Source of the DNA: Sphingomonas sp. YR710
GTDB taxonomy: Bacteria; Pseudomonadota; Alphaproteobacteria; Sphingomonadales; Sphingomonadaceae
DNA: 64,000 bases
NCBI RefSeq assembly: GCF_900101455.1
Contig: NZ_FMZJ01000002.1
Location: 372,001 to 436,000 of the forward strand
Reading direction: 5' to 3'
Shown: positions 53,931-63,434 of the stretch, piece after piece
Position numbering within the stretch: the first letter of the stretch is position 1
Layout: every line of letters begins with the position of its first letter
The notes under the pieces: model-generated
Seen by the model: the letters and a program-made list of their open reading frames with translations, nothing else
Database searches by the model: none
Told to the model about the DNA's origin: nothing
Translations under genes and position numbers: made by a program

Positions 53931-54045
53931 CCCCTCCTCTTCAGGGGTGGGGTTGGGGTGAGGCCTCACCTCCCAATCAGGGCTGGTCTCGATGAGATGC
54001 GGGTGCCCCACCCCCAACCCCTCCCCTGAAAGGGAGGGGTTTTTT
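53931..54045 (+). terminator. Paired GC-rich palindromes, right unit forming a terminator for pepN
   Basis: Left unit near 53931-53956 (CCCCTCCTCTTCAGGGGTGGGGTTGGGG, imperfect). Right unit: CCCCACCCCC then AACCCCTCCC/GGGAGGGGTT (54016-54025 with 54032-54041) followed by TTTTTT. Same mirror architecture as the other paired elements. It lies between the pepN stop and the convergent lipoprotein stop at 54044. Confidence 0.85.
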
Positions 54046-54649
54046 ACTTGCCCACCCAGTCCGCCACGTCGTTGGCCACTGCGTTGCTCGCCCGGTTCAA
54101 CGCCGCGACGACGCTGTCGGGCTGTTCAGAGGCCGTCGGCACGCTTGCCTCGAAGCGGCGCGTCCGGATCTCGCCCGATCCCGATTTCGACAGGGTCGCA
54201 TCGTAAACCACCACCACCTTGCCCTGCCCGCCGACCAGCTGGAAAGCCGAGATCGTGCCGGCCAGTCTGGTATCGGGATTGATCGCGGCGTTTTTCGCAT
54301 CGGGAACGAAGCGTCCGGTTCTGGCTTCGATCGTTTCCGCGAGCAGATCGCGGAACAGATGCGTCGGAATATCGGACCACATCGCCTTCGGAAGATAGGC
54401 GAAGGCATTGCCGGGCGCTGCGACCGCGATCCGCTGGTTACGCAAAGCCGCGATGGTTACCGGTATGGCGACGCTGATCGCGGTCTTGTCCTGCGCGACA
54501 CGCGTCTCGCTCGCCGGCAGCTTTGCATCCGACGACAGGCTCATCAGCTGCGCCGGTGGTTTCTCGCCAAAGCTGATGCAGCCCGAAAGCGGGGCGACTA
54601 AAGCGACGGCGATCAGCGGTGACAGGCGGCGAAACATCATGAGCCTCAA
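54044..54649 (-). CDS. ABC transport auxiliary lipoprotein of the MCE/Mla operon
   Basis: A 201-aa outer-membrane-type lipoprotein: signal segment LSPLIAVALVAPLSGC gives a lipobox LSGC. The mature part fits the ABC_trans_aux/PqiC family, which pairs with MlaD-type MCE proteins. Blocks seen: YLPKAMWSDIPTHLFRDLLAETIEARTG and SAFQLVGGQGKVVVVYDA. Overlaps mlaD by 4 nt and is last in the operon. Confidence 0.87.
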   Translation of the reverse strand: MRLMMFRRLSPLIAVALVAPLSGCISFGEKPPAQLMSLSSDAKLPASETRVAQDKTAISVAIPVTIAALRNQRIAVAAPGNAFAYLPKAMWSDIPTHLFRDLLAETIEARTGRFVPDAKNAAINPDTRLAGTISAFQLVGGQGKVVVVYDATLSKSGSGEIRTRRFEASVPTASEQPDSVVAALNRASNAVANDVADWVGK

Positions 54650-55593
54650 TTCTTTGGCTTATAGTCGGGGAGCTTCGATCCGCCGACCAGCGCGCCGGCG
54701 CCGCCGCGATCGAGCTTTGTCGAAATCGCATTCAGCGAATCGGACATATCGGCGAGGTTGCGCACGAGCTGGTTCACCTCGGGTACGGTCTGCGACGAAA
54801 ACGCCTTCAGCCCCGGCCGCGCATCGGTGATCGCGCCGTCGAGCGATTCCATCGTGTGGCGTGCAGCCTCGGTAGCCTTGTTGAGGTTGGCCATCGCCGG
54901 CCGGACATCGCTGGCGACGACTCCGTTGGTGCTTTCGGCGAGCGTGCCGATCTTCTGCGCGGCCTCGCCGACCTGCTGAACGGCGGTCTTGATTTGGGCA
55001 AGCGCGGCAGCGATTTCTGGGCCGCGATCGGCGAGCGATCCCGTCAACCTGTCGACATGGGCAAGAATCCCGCCGATCGATTTCTGGTTCTTGTCGTTGA
55101 GCAACTCGGTCAGCCGCTCGGTCAGCGTTGATATCCGCTGGAGCAATTCGGGTGCCGAACTCAGCAACTCCCCGAGCGCGCCCGGTTTGGTAGGAATAAC
55201 GGGCTCGCCATAGGGCCCCACTTCGGTGATTGGCGGAGCACCCTTGATGGCGCCATCGAGGTTGATCTGGCTGACCCCGGTGAAACCGACTCCCGCGATC
55301 GTCGCTGTGGTGCCTTGCAGGATCGGTGTGTCCTGCTGCACCGCAATGCGTACGCGGACGAATTCGGGGCTGTCGGGCAACAGCTGAATCCGGTCGATCT
55401 TGCCCACGGGGACGCCGGCGAAGGTCACCGCCGATCCCTTGGCGAGACCTTCGACCGATGTCTTGAAGAAGATGTCATATTTCTTCTCGGCAGATCCGGT
55501 GAAACCCGCCAGCCAGACGATGAAGACCAGTAGCGCGAGCAGCAGGCCGAGCACGACGCCGCCGACGAGCACATGGTTGGACCGGGTTTCCAT
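54646..55593 (-). CDS. mlaD: MCE-domain protein MlaD
   Basis: A 315-aa periplasmic MCE protein with one N-terminal membrane anchor (HVLVGGVVLGLLLALLVFIVWLAG) and an MCE domain (about 40-120: YDIFFKTSVEGLAKGSAVTFAGVPVGKI). The rest is helical with repeated coiled segments, as in hexameric MlaD/PqiB-type lipid shuttles. ATG 55593 (METRSNHVL) is preferred; the upstream extension overlaps the ATPase gene. Confidence 0.92.
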   Translation of the reverse strand: METRSNHVLVGGVVLGLLLALLVFIVWLAGFTGSAEKKYDIFFKTSVEGLAKGSAVTFAGVPVGKIDRIQLLPDSPEFVRVRIAVQQDTPILQGTTATIAGVGFTGVSQINLDGAIKGAPPITEVGPYGEPVIPTKPGALGELLSSAPELLQRISTLTERLTELLNDKNQKSIGGILAHVDRLTGSLADRGPEIAAALAQIKTAVQQVGEAAQKIGTLAESTNGVVASDVRPAMANLNKATEAARHTMESLDGAITDARPGLKAFSSQTVPEVNQLVRNLADMSDSLNAISTKLDRGGAGALVGGSKLPDYKPKN

Positions 55594-55600
55594 CAGTTTC

Positions 55601-56416
55601 TCATGCCCCGTTCGTGCCTTCTGCCCTGGCGGCGCTGTTCGCCGCACCCCGCCCGCGCGGTCCGTTGAAATATTCCTGGATCCACGGGTGATCCAACGCC
55701 AATAGTTCCGCTATCGTTCCAACCGCAATGATGTGCTTGTCGGCGATCACCGCAACCCTGTCGCAGATCGCGTAGAGCGTATCGAGATCGTGGGTGATCA
55801 GGAAGACCGTCAGATCCATCGTCTGGCGCAGCGAACGGATCAGTTCGTCGAACGCCGCGGCGCTGATCGGGTCGAGCCCAGCGGTCGGTTCGTCGAGAAA
55901 CAGCAATTGTGGATCGAGCGCGAGCGCCCGCGCCAGCCCGGCACGCTTGCGCATGCCGCCGGACAATTCGCTCGGATATTTCGGCCCGGCCTCGGCGGGC
56001 AGACCCGTCATCGCCACCTTATAAGCCGCGATCTCGTCAAGCAGCTGGGGATCGAGATCGGGGAAATATTCGCGGATCGGCACCTGCACATTTTCGGCAA
56101 CCGTGAGCGTCGAAAACAACGCGCCGTTCTGGAACAATACACCCCAGCGCTGGCGGACGCGTTTGGCTTCATATTCCTCGCGCCCGATCATCGACTCGCC
56201 AAACACGTCGACAACGCCGGCGGTCGGGGCCTGCAGCCCGATGATCGATCGCATCAGCACCGATTTTCCGGTGCCCGATCCGCCGACGACGCCCAATATT
56301 TCACCGCGGCTGACATCCAGATCGATGCCATCATGAACCACCTGATCACCGAAGCTGTTCTTCAGCCCCGCGACATGGACGACGATATCGCCTTTTGCTT
56401 CTGGCGTGTCGTTCAT
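55601..56416 (-). CDS. mlaF: ABC ATPase MlaF
   Basis: A 271-aa ATPase of the MCE transporter. Walker A GGSGTGKSV, Q-loop LFQNGALFSTLTV, signature LSGGMRKRAGLARA, Walker B LLFLDEPTAGLDP, H-loop ITHDLDT. The GALFSTLTV segment is typical of MlaF/Ttg2A. ATG 56416 overlaps the mlaE stop (ATGA). Confidence 0.95.
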   Translation of the reverse strand: MNDTPEAKGDIVVHVAGLKNSFGDQVVHDGIDLDVSRGEILGVVGGSGTGKSVLMRSIIGLQAPTAGVVDVFGESMIGREEYEAKRVRQRWGVLFQNGALFSTLTVAENVQVPIREYFPDLDPQLLDEIAAYKVAMTGLPAEAGPKYPSELSGGMRKRAGLARALALDPQLLFLDEPTAGLDPISAAAFDELIRSLRQTMDLTVFLITHDLDTLYAICDRVAVIADKHIIAVGTIAELLALDHPWIQEYFNGPRGRGAANSAARAEGTNGA

Positions 56417-57510
56417 ATCCACCCGATCGAACTGAAGAAGACCGCAAACACCGCATCAAGGACAATCACCAGGAAGATCGCCTGGACCACCGACGCAGTC
56501 GTGCGCAGGCCGACTTCCTCGGCATTCCCCTTCACCTGCATCCCCTGATAGCAGCCGGAAATAGCGATGATTACGCCGAACACCGGCGCCTTGATGAGGC
56601 CGACCCATAAATCGGTCAAAGGGACCACTTCGCGGATCCGCTGGACGAAGGTAACCGGAGGAATGCCGAGATCGATCCAGCAGAAGATGCCGCCACCCAC
56701 GATCGCGACGATCGCGGCGTAGAAGCCAAGCAGGGGCATCAGCAGGATGGTCGACAATACTCGCGGCAGGATCAGCGCCTCCATCGGCGACACGCCGATG
56801 ATGCGCATAGCGTCGACTTCTTCGGCCAGTTTCATCGATCCCAGCTGGGCGGCAAACGCGCTGCCCGAACGACCGGCGACCATGATCGCGGTCATCAGCA
56901 CGCCAAGCTCGCGAATCGTGATCCGGCCGATCAGGTTGATCGCGAACACCTCTGCGCCGAACTGGCGGAGCTGAACGGCGCCCTGCTGGGCGATGACGAT
57001 GCCGATCAGGAAGCTCATCAGCCCGACGATGGCCAGCGCCTGGACCCCCACCACTTCGAACTGCCGCGCCATCGCGTTGCCGCGGAACCGGCGGGGATGA
57101 AGGGCCAGCCCTGCCGCCCCGATCAGGGTTGCGCCGAAAAAGCCCAGCAGGCCGTATAAGGAGCTTGCGGCGGCGACCGTCCCCTGACCCATTTCGTCGA
57201 GCACGCGGAAAAATGCGGGCCGGGAATCAGGACGAATCTTTAATGGGCGGTCGGCGGCCGCTACCTGTTCGAGCAGGTGGCCGAAATTATCGTTGGCGCC
57301 ATCGACGGGAATATCCTGATCGCGCACGACGCGATGAATTAGCCAGGCGCCAACCGTATCCATCCGCCCGACCTGGCTCAGATCGATCCTGGCGGGCTTT
57401 TCGGACAGCGATTCGAGCCGTTGCGACAGGTCACCAAGCCGCGCCAGGATCATGTCCCCGGTGAAGATCAGCGTTCCTTCATCGAACTGAAAGTCGGCGG
57501 GCGCGTTCAT
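56413..57510 (-). CDS. mlaE: MCE transporter permease MlaE with N-terminal STAS-like domain
   Basis: A 365-aa permease. Residues 1-100 form a STAS-like domain (ARIDLSQVGRMDTVGAWLIHRV); in E. coli this function is the separate MlaB. The permease part has MlaE motifs such as QFGAEVFAINLIGRITIRELGVLMTAIMVAGRSGSAFAAQLG and EEVDAMRIIGVSPMEALILPR. With mlaF, mlaD and the lipoprotein it forms a four-gene operon moving phospholipids between membranes. Confidence 0.94.
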   Translation of the reverse strand: MNAPADFQFDEGTLIFTGDMILARLGDLSQRLESLSEKPARIDLSQVGRMDTVGAWLIHRVVRDQDIPVDGANDNFGHLLEQVAAADRPLKIRPDSRPAFFRVLDEMGQGTVAAASSLYGLLGFFGATLIGAAGLALHPRRFRGNAMARQFEVVGVQALAIVGLMSFLIGIVIAQQGAVQLRQFGAEVFAINLIGRITIRELGVLMTAIMVAGRSGSAFAAQLGSMKLAEEVDAMRIIGVSPMEALILPRVLSTILLMPLLGFYAAIVAIVGGGIFCWIDLGIPPVTFVQRIREVVPLTDLWVGLIKAPVFGVIIAISGCYQGMQVKGNAEEVGLRTTASVVQAIFLVIVLDAVFAVFFSSIGWI

Positions 57511-57600
57511 GCCCGACAGGATTGATCGATTAGGGCGGGATCGGCAAGCATCCGAAATGAAATTCCCGCCTTCGCCGAAGGTTCCCTATAGAGTTGCACC

Positions 57601-58275
57601 ATGATTGAACTCGCTATCTACGATATGGACCGCACCATCACGCGGACAGGGACCTTTACCCCCTTCATGCTGCACGCTGCGGGCCGGCTGGCCCCATGGA
57701 GGCTGATCTTCGCGCCGGCAGCGGCAGCGGTGGCGCTGGCTTATGTGGCGAAGCTGATCGAACGCAAGACGGTCAAGGAGACGAACCAGCGGCTGATGGT
57801 GGGGCATCGCGTAACGCCTGCGCGGTTCCGCGAAGCCGCCGAAACCTTTGCCGATCGCACGTTACGGTTCAACGTTCACCCCGGTGCGCTCGACGCGATT
57901 GCCACGGATCGCGCGGCCGGCCGCCGGCTGGTGATGGCGACCGCCTCGTCACGCCTCTATGTCGAATCGATTGCGGCGCGGCTGGGCTTCGACGACGTCA
58001 TCGCGACAAATGGCATCCAGGGGCTCGATGAATATGTCAGCCCGAAGATCGACGGTGAGAATTGTTACGGGCCGGCGAAGCTGCGGATGATCAAAGCGTG
58101 GATGGCAGCCGAGGGACTGGAGCGCACCGATTGCCATATCCGCTTCTATTCGGATCATGCGTCGGACGTGCCGGTGTTCGAATGGGCGGATGTACCCCTG
58201 CCGGTCAACGCCCACGCAAAGCTGCGGCGAATCGCGAAGGCGCGCGGCTGGCCCCTGCAGAACTGGGGAATCTGA
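57601..58275 (+). CDS. HAD-IB family phosphatase
   Basis: A 224-aa SerB-like HAD-IB hydrolase. Motif I YDMDRTIT (Asp8, Asp10), helical cap with LMVGHRVTPARFREAAETF, motif II MATASSRLY, motif III YSDHASDVPVFEWAD. It contains a hydrophobic stretch near residue 35-55, common in family members linked to lipid or serine metabolism. Divergent from mlaE. Confidence 0.9.
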   Translation: MIELAIYDMDRTITRTGTFTPFMLHAAGRLAPWRLIFAPAAAAVALAYVAKLIERKTVKETNQRLMVGHRVTPARFREAAETFADRTLRFNVHPGALDAIATDRAAGRRLVMATASSRLYVESIAARLGFDDVIATNGIQGLDEYVSPKIDGENCYGPAKLRMIKAWMAAEGLERTDCHIRFYSDHASDVPVFEWADVPLPVNAHAKLRRIAKARGWPLQNWGI

Positions 58276-58281
58276 AGGGCG

Positions 58282-58788
58282 TCAGCCCTTGATGTCGCTC
58301 GCGTCGGCGGAAGCGGTTTTGGCGTTGCTGTTGTAGATGAAGCCGTTGACCGGATAGGCCTTGTTGCCGACCTTGCCGATCGGCGCGAACCAGACTTTGA
58401 CTTCGCTCCAGTCGTTCCGGGCGGAGGCATCGACGACGGTGACGTCGCGTTCGATCTTGCCGCGTGCGCCGTTGATGATCGACCAGTTGGCATGGGTCAC
58501 CTTGATCACGCGATCGCTGACGACCTGGCTGACGGTCGCGACATGGCCGGACCGCATCGAACCGATCGCCTTGAACACCAGCACTGATCCGATTTCCGGG
58601 GTGTTGCCGCGCAGATATTTGCCGACGGCCTGGTTCCACCAGCTCGCGGCGGCGCCGAACAACTGGATGCCGGAGATCATACGGGCATAAGGCGCGCACT
58701 GCAGGCCTTGGGCGGAAACGGCGGCGGGGCTTGCGGCCATGCAGGCAAGCAGCATGGAACCAAGTATCGCGCGCATCGTTTTCGTCAT
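58282..58788 (-). CDS. Secreted CHAP-domain protein, putative cell-wall amidase
   Basis: A 168-aa protein with a signal peptide (AILGSMLLACMAASPAAVSA) and a small CHAP domain: Cys31 in LQCAPYARMISGI, His82 in MRSGHVATV, then KVTHANWS. CHAP enzymes cleave peptidoglycan peptides. The start MTKTMRA at 58788 is preferred. The 3' end is 7 bp from the convergent HAD gene. Confidence 0.85.
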   Translation of the reverse strand: MTKTMRAILGSMLLACMAASPAAVSAQGLQCAPYARMISGIQLFGAAASWWNQAVGKYLRGNTPEIGSVLVFKAIGSMRSGHVATVSQVVSDRVIKVTHANWSIINGARGKIERDVTVVDASARNDWSEVKVWFAPIGKVGNKAYPVNGFIYNSNAKTASADASDIKG

Positions 58789-58914
58789 GTGGTAAGCCCC
58801 GCCCGAAATCCGTGAATATGTGACTGGCATCACATCGGGGGGGAGGGAATAGCGATAGGTTAACAGAATTGCTGCAATGCGACGAACGGGTTTCGTCGCA
58901 CGACGGACGATGAC

Positions 58915-60240
58915 TTATCCACAGGCGACGCTGTCGAAGCAGATCGGCTCGCCGATTGCTGCGTTCGATAATGCGCCATCCCACATCACCCGATTTCCCC
59001 GAATCACCGTTCCAATAGGCTTGCCGGTGATCGACATGCCGGTGAACGGGGACCAGCCGCATTTCGATGCCAGCCAGCTATCGTCGATCGTCCATCGCGC
59101 CTTCCGGTCGACGATCGAGAAGTCGGCGTCATAGCCGAGCGCGATCCGCCCCTTGGTGCGCAGCCCGAACACACGTTGCGGACCGGCAGAGGTCAGTTCG
59201 ATCAGATGCTGCAAGGTCAGCCGCCCCTCGGCGACATGGTTGAGCATCAGCGGCAGCAGCGTCTGCACGCCGGGCATGCCGCTCGGGCTGGCCGGATAGG
59301 TTTTTGCCTTCTCATCGCGCAGGTGCGGGGCGTGATCCGATCCCAGCACGTCGGGTACGCCCTGGCGCAGATAATCCCACAGTCCGTCGCGATGCGCGCC
59401 TGATCGGATCGGCGGATTCATCTGGGCGAAGGTGCCGAGCCGTGGATAGGCTTCCTCGCCGGCGAGCGTCAGATGCTGCGGGGTCACCTCGCAGGTCGCG
59501 ATATCCTTGTTCTGCGCGATCAGCGCCAGTTCGGCCGGCGTGGTGATGTGGAGGATGTGGATGCGGCGTCCGGCCGCGCGCGCCAGCCGCAGGATCCGGG
59601 TGGTCGCGAGCAGCGCGCTTTCGTCGTCGCGCCACACCGGATGACTCGACGGATCGCCTTCGATCCGGAAACCCGCGCGCGCCTGCATCCGCGGTTCATC
59701 CTCGGCATGGATCGCCACCCGCCGCCGGCCGGAGGCGAGCACGCGCGCCAAAGGTTCGTCCTCGGCCACCAGCAGGTCGCCGGTCGATGCGCCCATGAAG
59801 ATCTTCACGCCGGCGGTGCCGGGGATCATTTCGAGCTCGGCCAGATGATCGGCATTGGCGGCGGTCGCGCCGACATAGAAGGCATGATCGCACCACATCC
59901 GGTTCTTCGCGCGGGCGAGCTTGTCGGCGACGGCTTCGGCCGAATCGGTGTTGGGCTTGGTGTTCGGCATCTCGAACACTGCGGTCACGCCGCCAAGCAC
60001 CGCCGCGCGGCTGCCCGATTCGAGATCTTCCTTCGGTTCGAGCCCGGGCTCGCGGAAATGGACCTGGCTGTCGATCACGCCGGGCAGGATATCGAGCCCG
60101 GTACAGTCGATCGTCTCGCCGGCATCGCCGGCTATGCCGATCCCGGCGATCTTGCCGTCGGTCACGCCGACGTTGGCCGCAACGGGGCCGCCCACCGTCC
60201 AGACGGTGCCGTTCTTCAGGATCAGATCATAAGTGGGCAT
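58915..60240 (-). CDS. pyrC: Dihydroorotase (class I type)
   Basis: A 441-aa amidohydrolase of pyrimidine synthesis. Metal site VHFREPG, carboxylated Lys in GVKIFMGAS, HILHITTPAE with later His, GSDHAPH with the catalytic Asp. The sequence groups with dihydroorotase/allantoinase-like class I enzymes. Its pathway partner pyrD is 27 kb away. Divergent from ygfZ with 41 bp between starts. Confidence 0.9.
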   Translation of the reverse strand: MPTYDLILKNGTVWTVGGPVAANVGVTDGKIAGIGIAGDAGETIDCTGLDILPGVIDSQVHFREPGLEPKEDLESGSRAAVLGGVTAVFEMPNTKPNTDSAEAVADKLARAKNRMWCDHAFYVGATAANADHLAELEMIPGTAGVKIFMGASTGDLLVAEDEPLARVLASGRRRVAIHAEDEPRMQARAGFRIEGDPSSHPVWRDDESALLATTRILRLARAAGRRIHILHITTPAELALIAQNKDIATCEVTPQHLTLAGEEAYPRLGTFAQMNPPIRSGAHRDGLWDYLRQGVPDVLGSDHAPHLRDEKAKTYPASPSGMPGVQTLLPLMLNHVAEGRLTLQHLIELTSAGPQRVFGLRTKGRIALGYDADFSIVDRKARWTIDDSWLASKCGWSPFTGMSITGKPIGTVIRGNRVMWDGALSNAAIGEPICFDSVACG

Positions 60241-60281
60241 GGCGGCTTTCCTTTTGTCTGTCGGCTTCCTACCTTCGCGCC

Positions 60282-60998
60282 ATGGCTGACACCACCCTTA
60301 TAGACCGCGCCGTCGTTCGATTGTCGGGCGCCGGCGTGCGCGACTTCGTGCAGGGCCTCGTGACCAACGACGTGCTGGGCGAACTGCCGGTATGGGCAGG
60401 GCTGCTGACGCCGCAGGGCAAGGCTCTGTTCGATTTCATCGTCTGGGCCGATGGTGACGATCTGCTTATCGATTGCGAGGCCGAACAGGCCGATGCTCTG
60501 GCCCGCCGGCTGTCGCTCTATCGGCTGCGCAAACCGATCGGGATCGTGCGCGATCCGGCGCTTGGCGTGCATTGGTCGATTGCTGCTGGCCAGGGCGTGC
60601 CCGATCCGCGGCTTGAGGCGCTCGGCCACCGCTGGATTGCGCCGCCAGATGGGCCGGCCGCAGGCTGGCTGGCGCACCGTCTGTCGCTCGGCGTACCCGA
60701 AGGGGTCGCCGAACTCGGATCGGACAAGACCTTGTGGCTGGAAACCAACGCCGATCTGCTGGGCGGCGTGAGCTTTTCGAAGGGCTGTTATGTCGGGCAG
60801 GAAAATACCGCGCGAATGAACTGGCGCAACAAGGTCAATCGGCGCCTGGTGGTGGTCCGGGCGACCGAGCCCACCGATCGCACCCGCGCCATCTACGCCG
60901 ACCTGGCGCTTGCGGTTGAGCACCGCCGGGTCGACGCGTTGGGAGACGCGATCGTGCCGGGCTGGCTGGCGGAGGGGCTGGTCGCGGACGTGGAGTAG
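60282..60998 (+). CDS. ygfZ: YgfZ/GcvT-like folate-binding Fe-S repair protein
   Basis: A 238-aa protein with the YgfZ signature KGCYVGQENTARM holding the key Cys. YgfZ uses folate to support some Fe-S enzymes under oxidative stress. The N-terminal LSGAGVRDFVQGLVTNDV block is typical. Shorter than E. coli YgfZ (326 aa) but normal for alphaproteobacteria. Confidence 0.9.
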   Translation: MADTTLIDRAVVRLSGAGVRDFVQGLVTNDVLGELPVWAGLLTPQGKALFDFIVWADGDDLLIDCEAEQADALARRLSLYRLRKPIGIVRDPALGVHWSIAAGQGVPDPRLEALGHRWIAPPDGPAAGWLAHRLSLGVPEGVAELGSDKTLWLETNADLLGGVSFSKGCYVGQENTARMNWRNKVNRRLVVVRATEPTDRTRAIYADLALAVEHRRVDALGDAIVPGWLAEGLVADVE

Positions 60999-61002
60999 AT
61001 TT

Positions 61003-61020
61003 CGGCCGCCATGGCGGCCG
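61003..61020. repeat. 18-bp perfect palindrome after ygfZ
   Basis: CGGCCGCC-AT-GGCGGCCG, 5 bp past the ygfZ stop, between convergent genes. No T-run follows; it may still act as a stop signal. Confidence 0.6.
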
Positions 61021-61049
61021 CAGTTGATCCCGAAGGCCGCTTGGAAGGC

Positions 61050-61916
61050 CTAGAGTCGAATTGCGGCGGCGCGCGATTTCATGTCCTGAACATAGGCGTT
61101 GAAAAACTCGCCGTCAGCTGTTCGGTTGCGCCAGGTACGCTCGTTGTCGCTCAGGACGAACTGGATGGTATGCGCATGATCGGGCGAGATTCCGGGATCG
61201 CTCCCGGTAGGGCCATGATTGAATATGACCTTATAGACAATGTCGCACTTTCCAGTGGGATTCGCGTTCATCTGCCATTGTTCGGCGATATTCGCATCGC
61301 ATTTTGACTGAGCCGCGCTGTAAGACCCAACTCTTCTGAAATATTGACCGTCATCGAATACAAAATAATAATCGCCTAAATCGTAGTTCGTCCCGTAAAC
61401 TCTCGCTCCTTTTTCCGGGTTTCCGCGGACCTTGGAGGAAATTTGATTGAGTATGTCGGAAATGCGCGGTTCGTCCGCGGGGTTGTTGTGGTAATATACC
61501 AGCCTGCGAACTCCGATGACCTGCGAACCGGAGGCCGGGGCACTGAAGTAAACGATGACGGTATCTTGGATCGGTGAATTCCCCGTCCCCATCCGATCCA
61601 TCGAAAGGCTGATATCGCTCACATATGCGGATTCTTTGGGAGCGATCGTACCGGTGGAATCCTGATATATCGTCATGCGTTCTTGCGGAGGATATTTGAC
61701 CCGGAACTTCGCCAACTTCGCCCTTGCTTCCAGGAGTGTATCGCCAAGCTCGATTCCGAGAATATCTACCTTCGCGTCCGGTGGCAGGTTCGCCCTCTTC
61801 GGCATGTTAAGCGTCTGTCGCCATTGAAAAACCGGAGCTCCGGGACCGGCACGGCCCGCGCCGGGGAACGCCAGCACGGAAAGCGCAAATCCTGCGGCCA
61901 GTGCGTACCGGTTCAT
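61050..61916 (-). CDS. Secreted protein of unknown function
   Basis: A 288-aa protein with a clear signal peptide (MNRYALAAGFALSVLAFPGAGRA). I recognise no family. The mature part has few Cys (Cys at SKCDAN and GKCDIV, possibly one disulfide) and mixed beta-type segments (VIVYFSAP, DYYFVFDDGQYFRR). Base composition is visibly lower in GC than its neighbours, and the 200 bp upstream is AT-rich without a gene, consistent with transfer. Convergent with ygfZ. Confidence 0.7.
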   Translation of the reverse strand: MNRYALAAGFALSVLAFPGAGRAGPGAPVFQWRQTLNMPKRANLPPDAKVDILGIELGDTLLEARAKLAKFRVKYPPQERMTIYQDSTGTIAPKESAYVSDISLSMDRMGTGNSPIQDTVIVYFSAPASGSQVIGVRRLVYYHNNPADEPRISDILNQISSKVRGNPEKGARVYGTNYDLGDYYFVFDDGQYFRRVGSYSAAQSKCDANIAEQWQMNANPTGKCDIVYKVIFNHGPTGSDPGISPDHAHTIQFVLSDNERTWRNRTADGEFFNAYVQDMKSRAAAIRL

Positions 61917-62122
61917 ACAGTGCCCTTCTACTGTTCAAGCGCGACAACTACGATAGTTTCCGGAGAATATTCCAGATCGTTCGACAGAGTAATATCGATC
62001 CAATGGCTGATGCAATTCAAGAATCACGGACGACTTATACTATTTCTGAAACGGCCGACCGTCGGGTCGCGCTCACTTGTTCCCGATCCGGCGGACAGCA
62101 AATCAAGCCTCGGATCCTCGCG

Positions 62123-62920
62123 CTAGCCGATCTTCGAGATCAGTGCCTGCGCGGCTGCGGGGGCGCGCTCCTTCGCGCCGTTAATCATGAACAGGAATAT
62201 CTCGCGCGATTCCGCTGCTGCCGCCTTCGGGCCGAGATAATCGAAGCCCTCCGGCGCATGGCCTGCCCGCCAGCTCCGCACCGCATCTGCCCAGCGATCG
62301 AGTGCGGCGTCGTCATAGCCGGTCGGGATATCGGGCTGCGCATCCTGCAACCGCGCATAAACGAAGTCGGCCGACAGATCGGCGATCGTCGGATAGCCGG
62401 CATGATCGGCGAACACGATCGCGACTTTATGCTGGCGCGCCAGTTCGACGAACTCGGCGCAGACGAAGCTCTCGTGCCGCACCTCGATGGCGTGGCGCAG
62501 CGCGATACCGCCCTGCTTGGCCGGCAGTAGCGACAGGAAGGCGCCGAAATCGTCGGGATCGAAGCGCTTGGTGGGCATGAATTGCCACAATATCGGACCC
62601 AGCTTGTCGCCCAGTTCGGTCAGGCCCTGCGCCAGAAACTTGCCGATCGATTCGCCAGCTTCGCCCAGCACCTTGCGATTGGTGCAGAATCGCGAGGCCT
62701 TGACCGAGAAGACGAAGCCGTCCGGCACCGCTTTCGCCCATTTGGCGAAGCTGTCGGCGCTTTGCGTGCGATAATAGGTGCCGTTGATCTCGATCGCGGT
62801 GACATGGGTGGCCGCAAATTCGAGTTCGCGCGCCTGCGGCAGGCTCTTTGGATAGAAATTGTCGCGCCACGGCTCATAGGTCCAGCCGCCGATGCCGATG
62901 TGAACGCCTGACCCGCTCAT
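62123..62920 (-). CDS. DUF72 family protein
   Basis: A 265-aa TIM-barrel-like DUF72 protein (YecE-like). Conserved: IGIGGWTYEPWRDNFYP at the start, EINGTYYRTQS, FSVKASRF, LWQFMPTKRFD and EVRHESF. No biochemical function is established. Followed after 12 bp upstream by the GFA gene on the same strand. Confidence 0.9.
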   Translation of the reverse strand: MSGSGVHIGIGGWTYEPWRDNFYPKSLPQARELEFAATHVTAIEINGTYYRTQSADSFAKWAKAVPDGFVFSVKASRFCTNRKVLGEAGESIGKFLAQGLTELGDKLGPILWQFMPTKRFDPDDFGAFLSLLPAKQGGIALRHAIEVRHESFVCAEFVELARQHKVAIVFADHAGYPTIADLSADFVYARLQDAQPDIPTGYDDAALDRWADAVRSWRAGHAPEGFDYLGPKAAAAESREIFLFMINGAKERAPAAAQALISKIG

Positions 62921-62932
62921 ATCCCCTCTCCG

Positions 62933-63283
62933 TCAGAAGCTTGCGCCGTCGACCTTCGCGATTTCCAGAGCGTCGAGATCGATCGTTTCCACGCAGCGCA
63001 GGTTCACGGCATACATGCGCGAGCCGTTCGGCCCCTTTCCGTGTGCGAACGCCTCGGTGCCGCAGGTCGTGCAAAACTGGTGCTCGATATTATGCCGGTT
63101 GAACAAATAGGTCGCCAGATTGCCCTGCCCCTTGTCGAGGGTGAATTGCTCCGGCGCGAAAAAGGTGAGCAGAAAGCCCTTTCGGCGGCAATGCGAGCAG
63201 TTGCACGACATGGCCTTGCTTGGCGGATCTGCATCGATCGTGAATGCGACCGCCCCGCAATGGCAACTACCGGAAAATGGCAT
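62933..63283 (-). CDS. GFA-family zinc-binding protein
   Basis: A 116-aa protein of the glutathione-dependent formaldehyde-activating (GFA/CENP-V) fold. Zinc ligands: SCHCG (residues 6-10), CNCSHC (27-32) and CTTCG. The C-terminal NLRCVETIDLDAL is typical. Whether it acts on glutathione adducts is not shown by sequence. It reads into the DUF72 gene with 12 bp between them. Confidence 0.9.
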   Translation of the reverse strand: MPFSGSCHCGAVAFTIDADPPSKAMSCNCSHCRRKGFLLTFFAPEQFTLDKGQGNLATYLFNRHNIEHQFCTTCGTEAFAHGKGPNGSRMYAVNLRCVETIDLDALEIAKVDGASF

Positions 63284-63434
63284 GGGCCGGTCCTTCGAGA
63301 ATATTCGCCAGATCTGTTCCTTTTATGTTCAATTCCGGGCCATGCAAGCATCGATCGGCAGGATGAGGCGCGATCAAATTGCGGATCGGCACCCGTCCAT
63401 TCTATAGCGACGCGGGGCAAGGCAGGATCGGTGC

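Noticed and set aside
61011-61307. 98-aa plus-strand ORF after ygfZ
   Set aside because: Antisense to the secreted orphan protein, which has a clean signal peptide; the ORF has no motif and starts within a palindrome.
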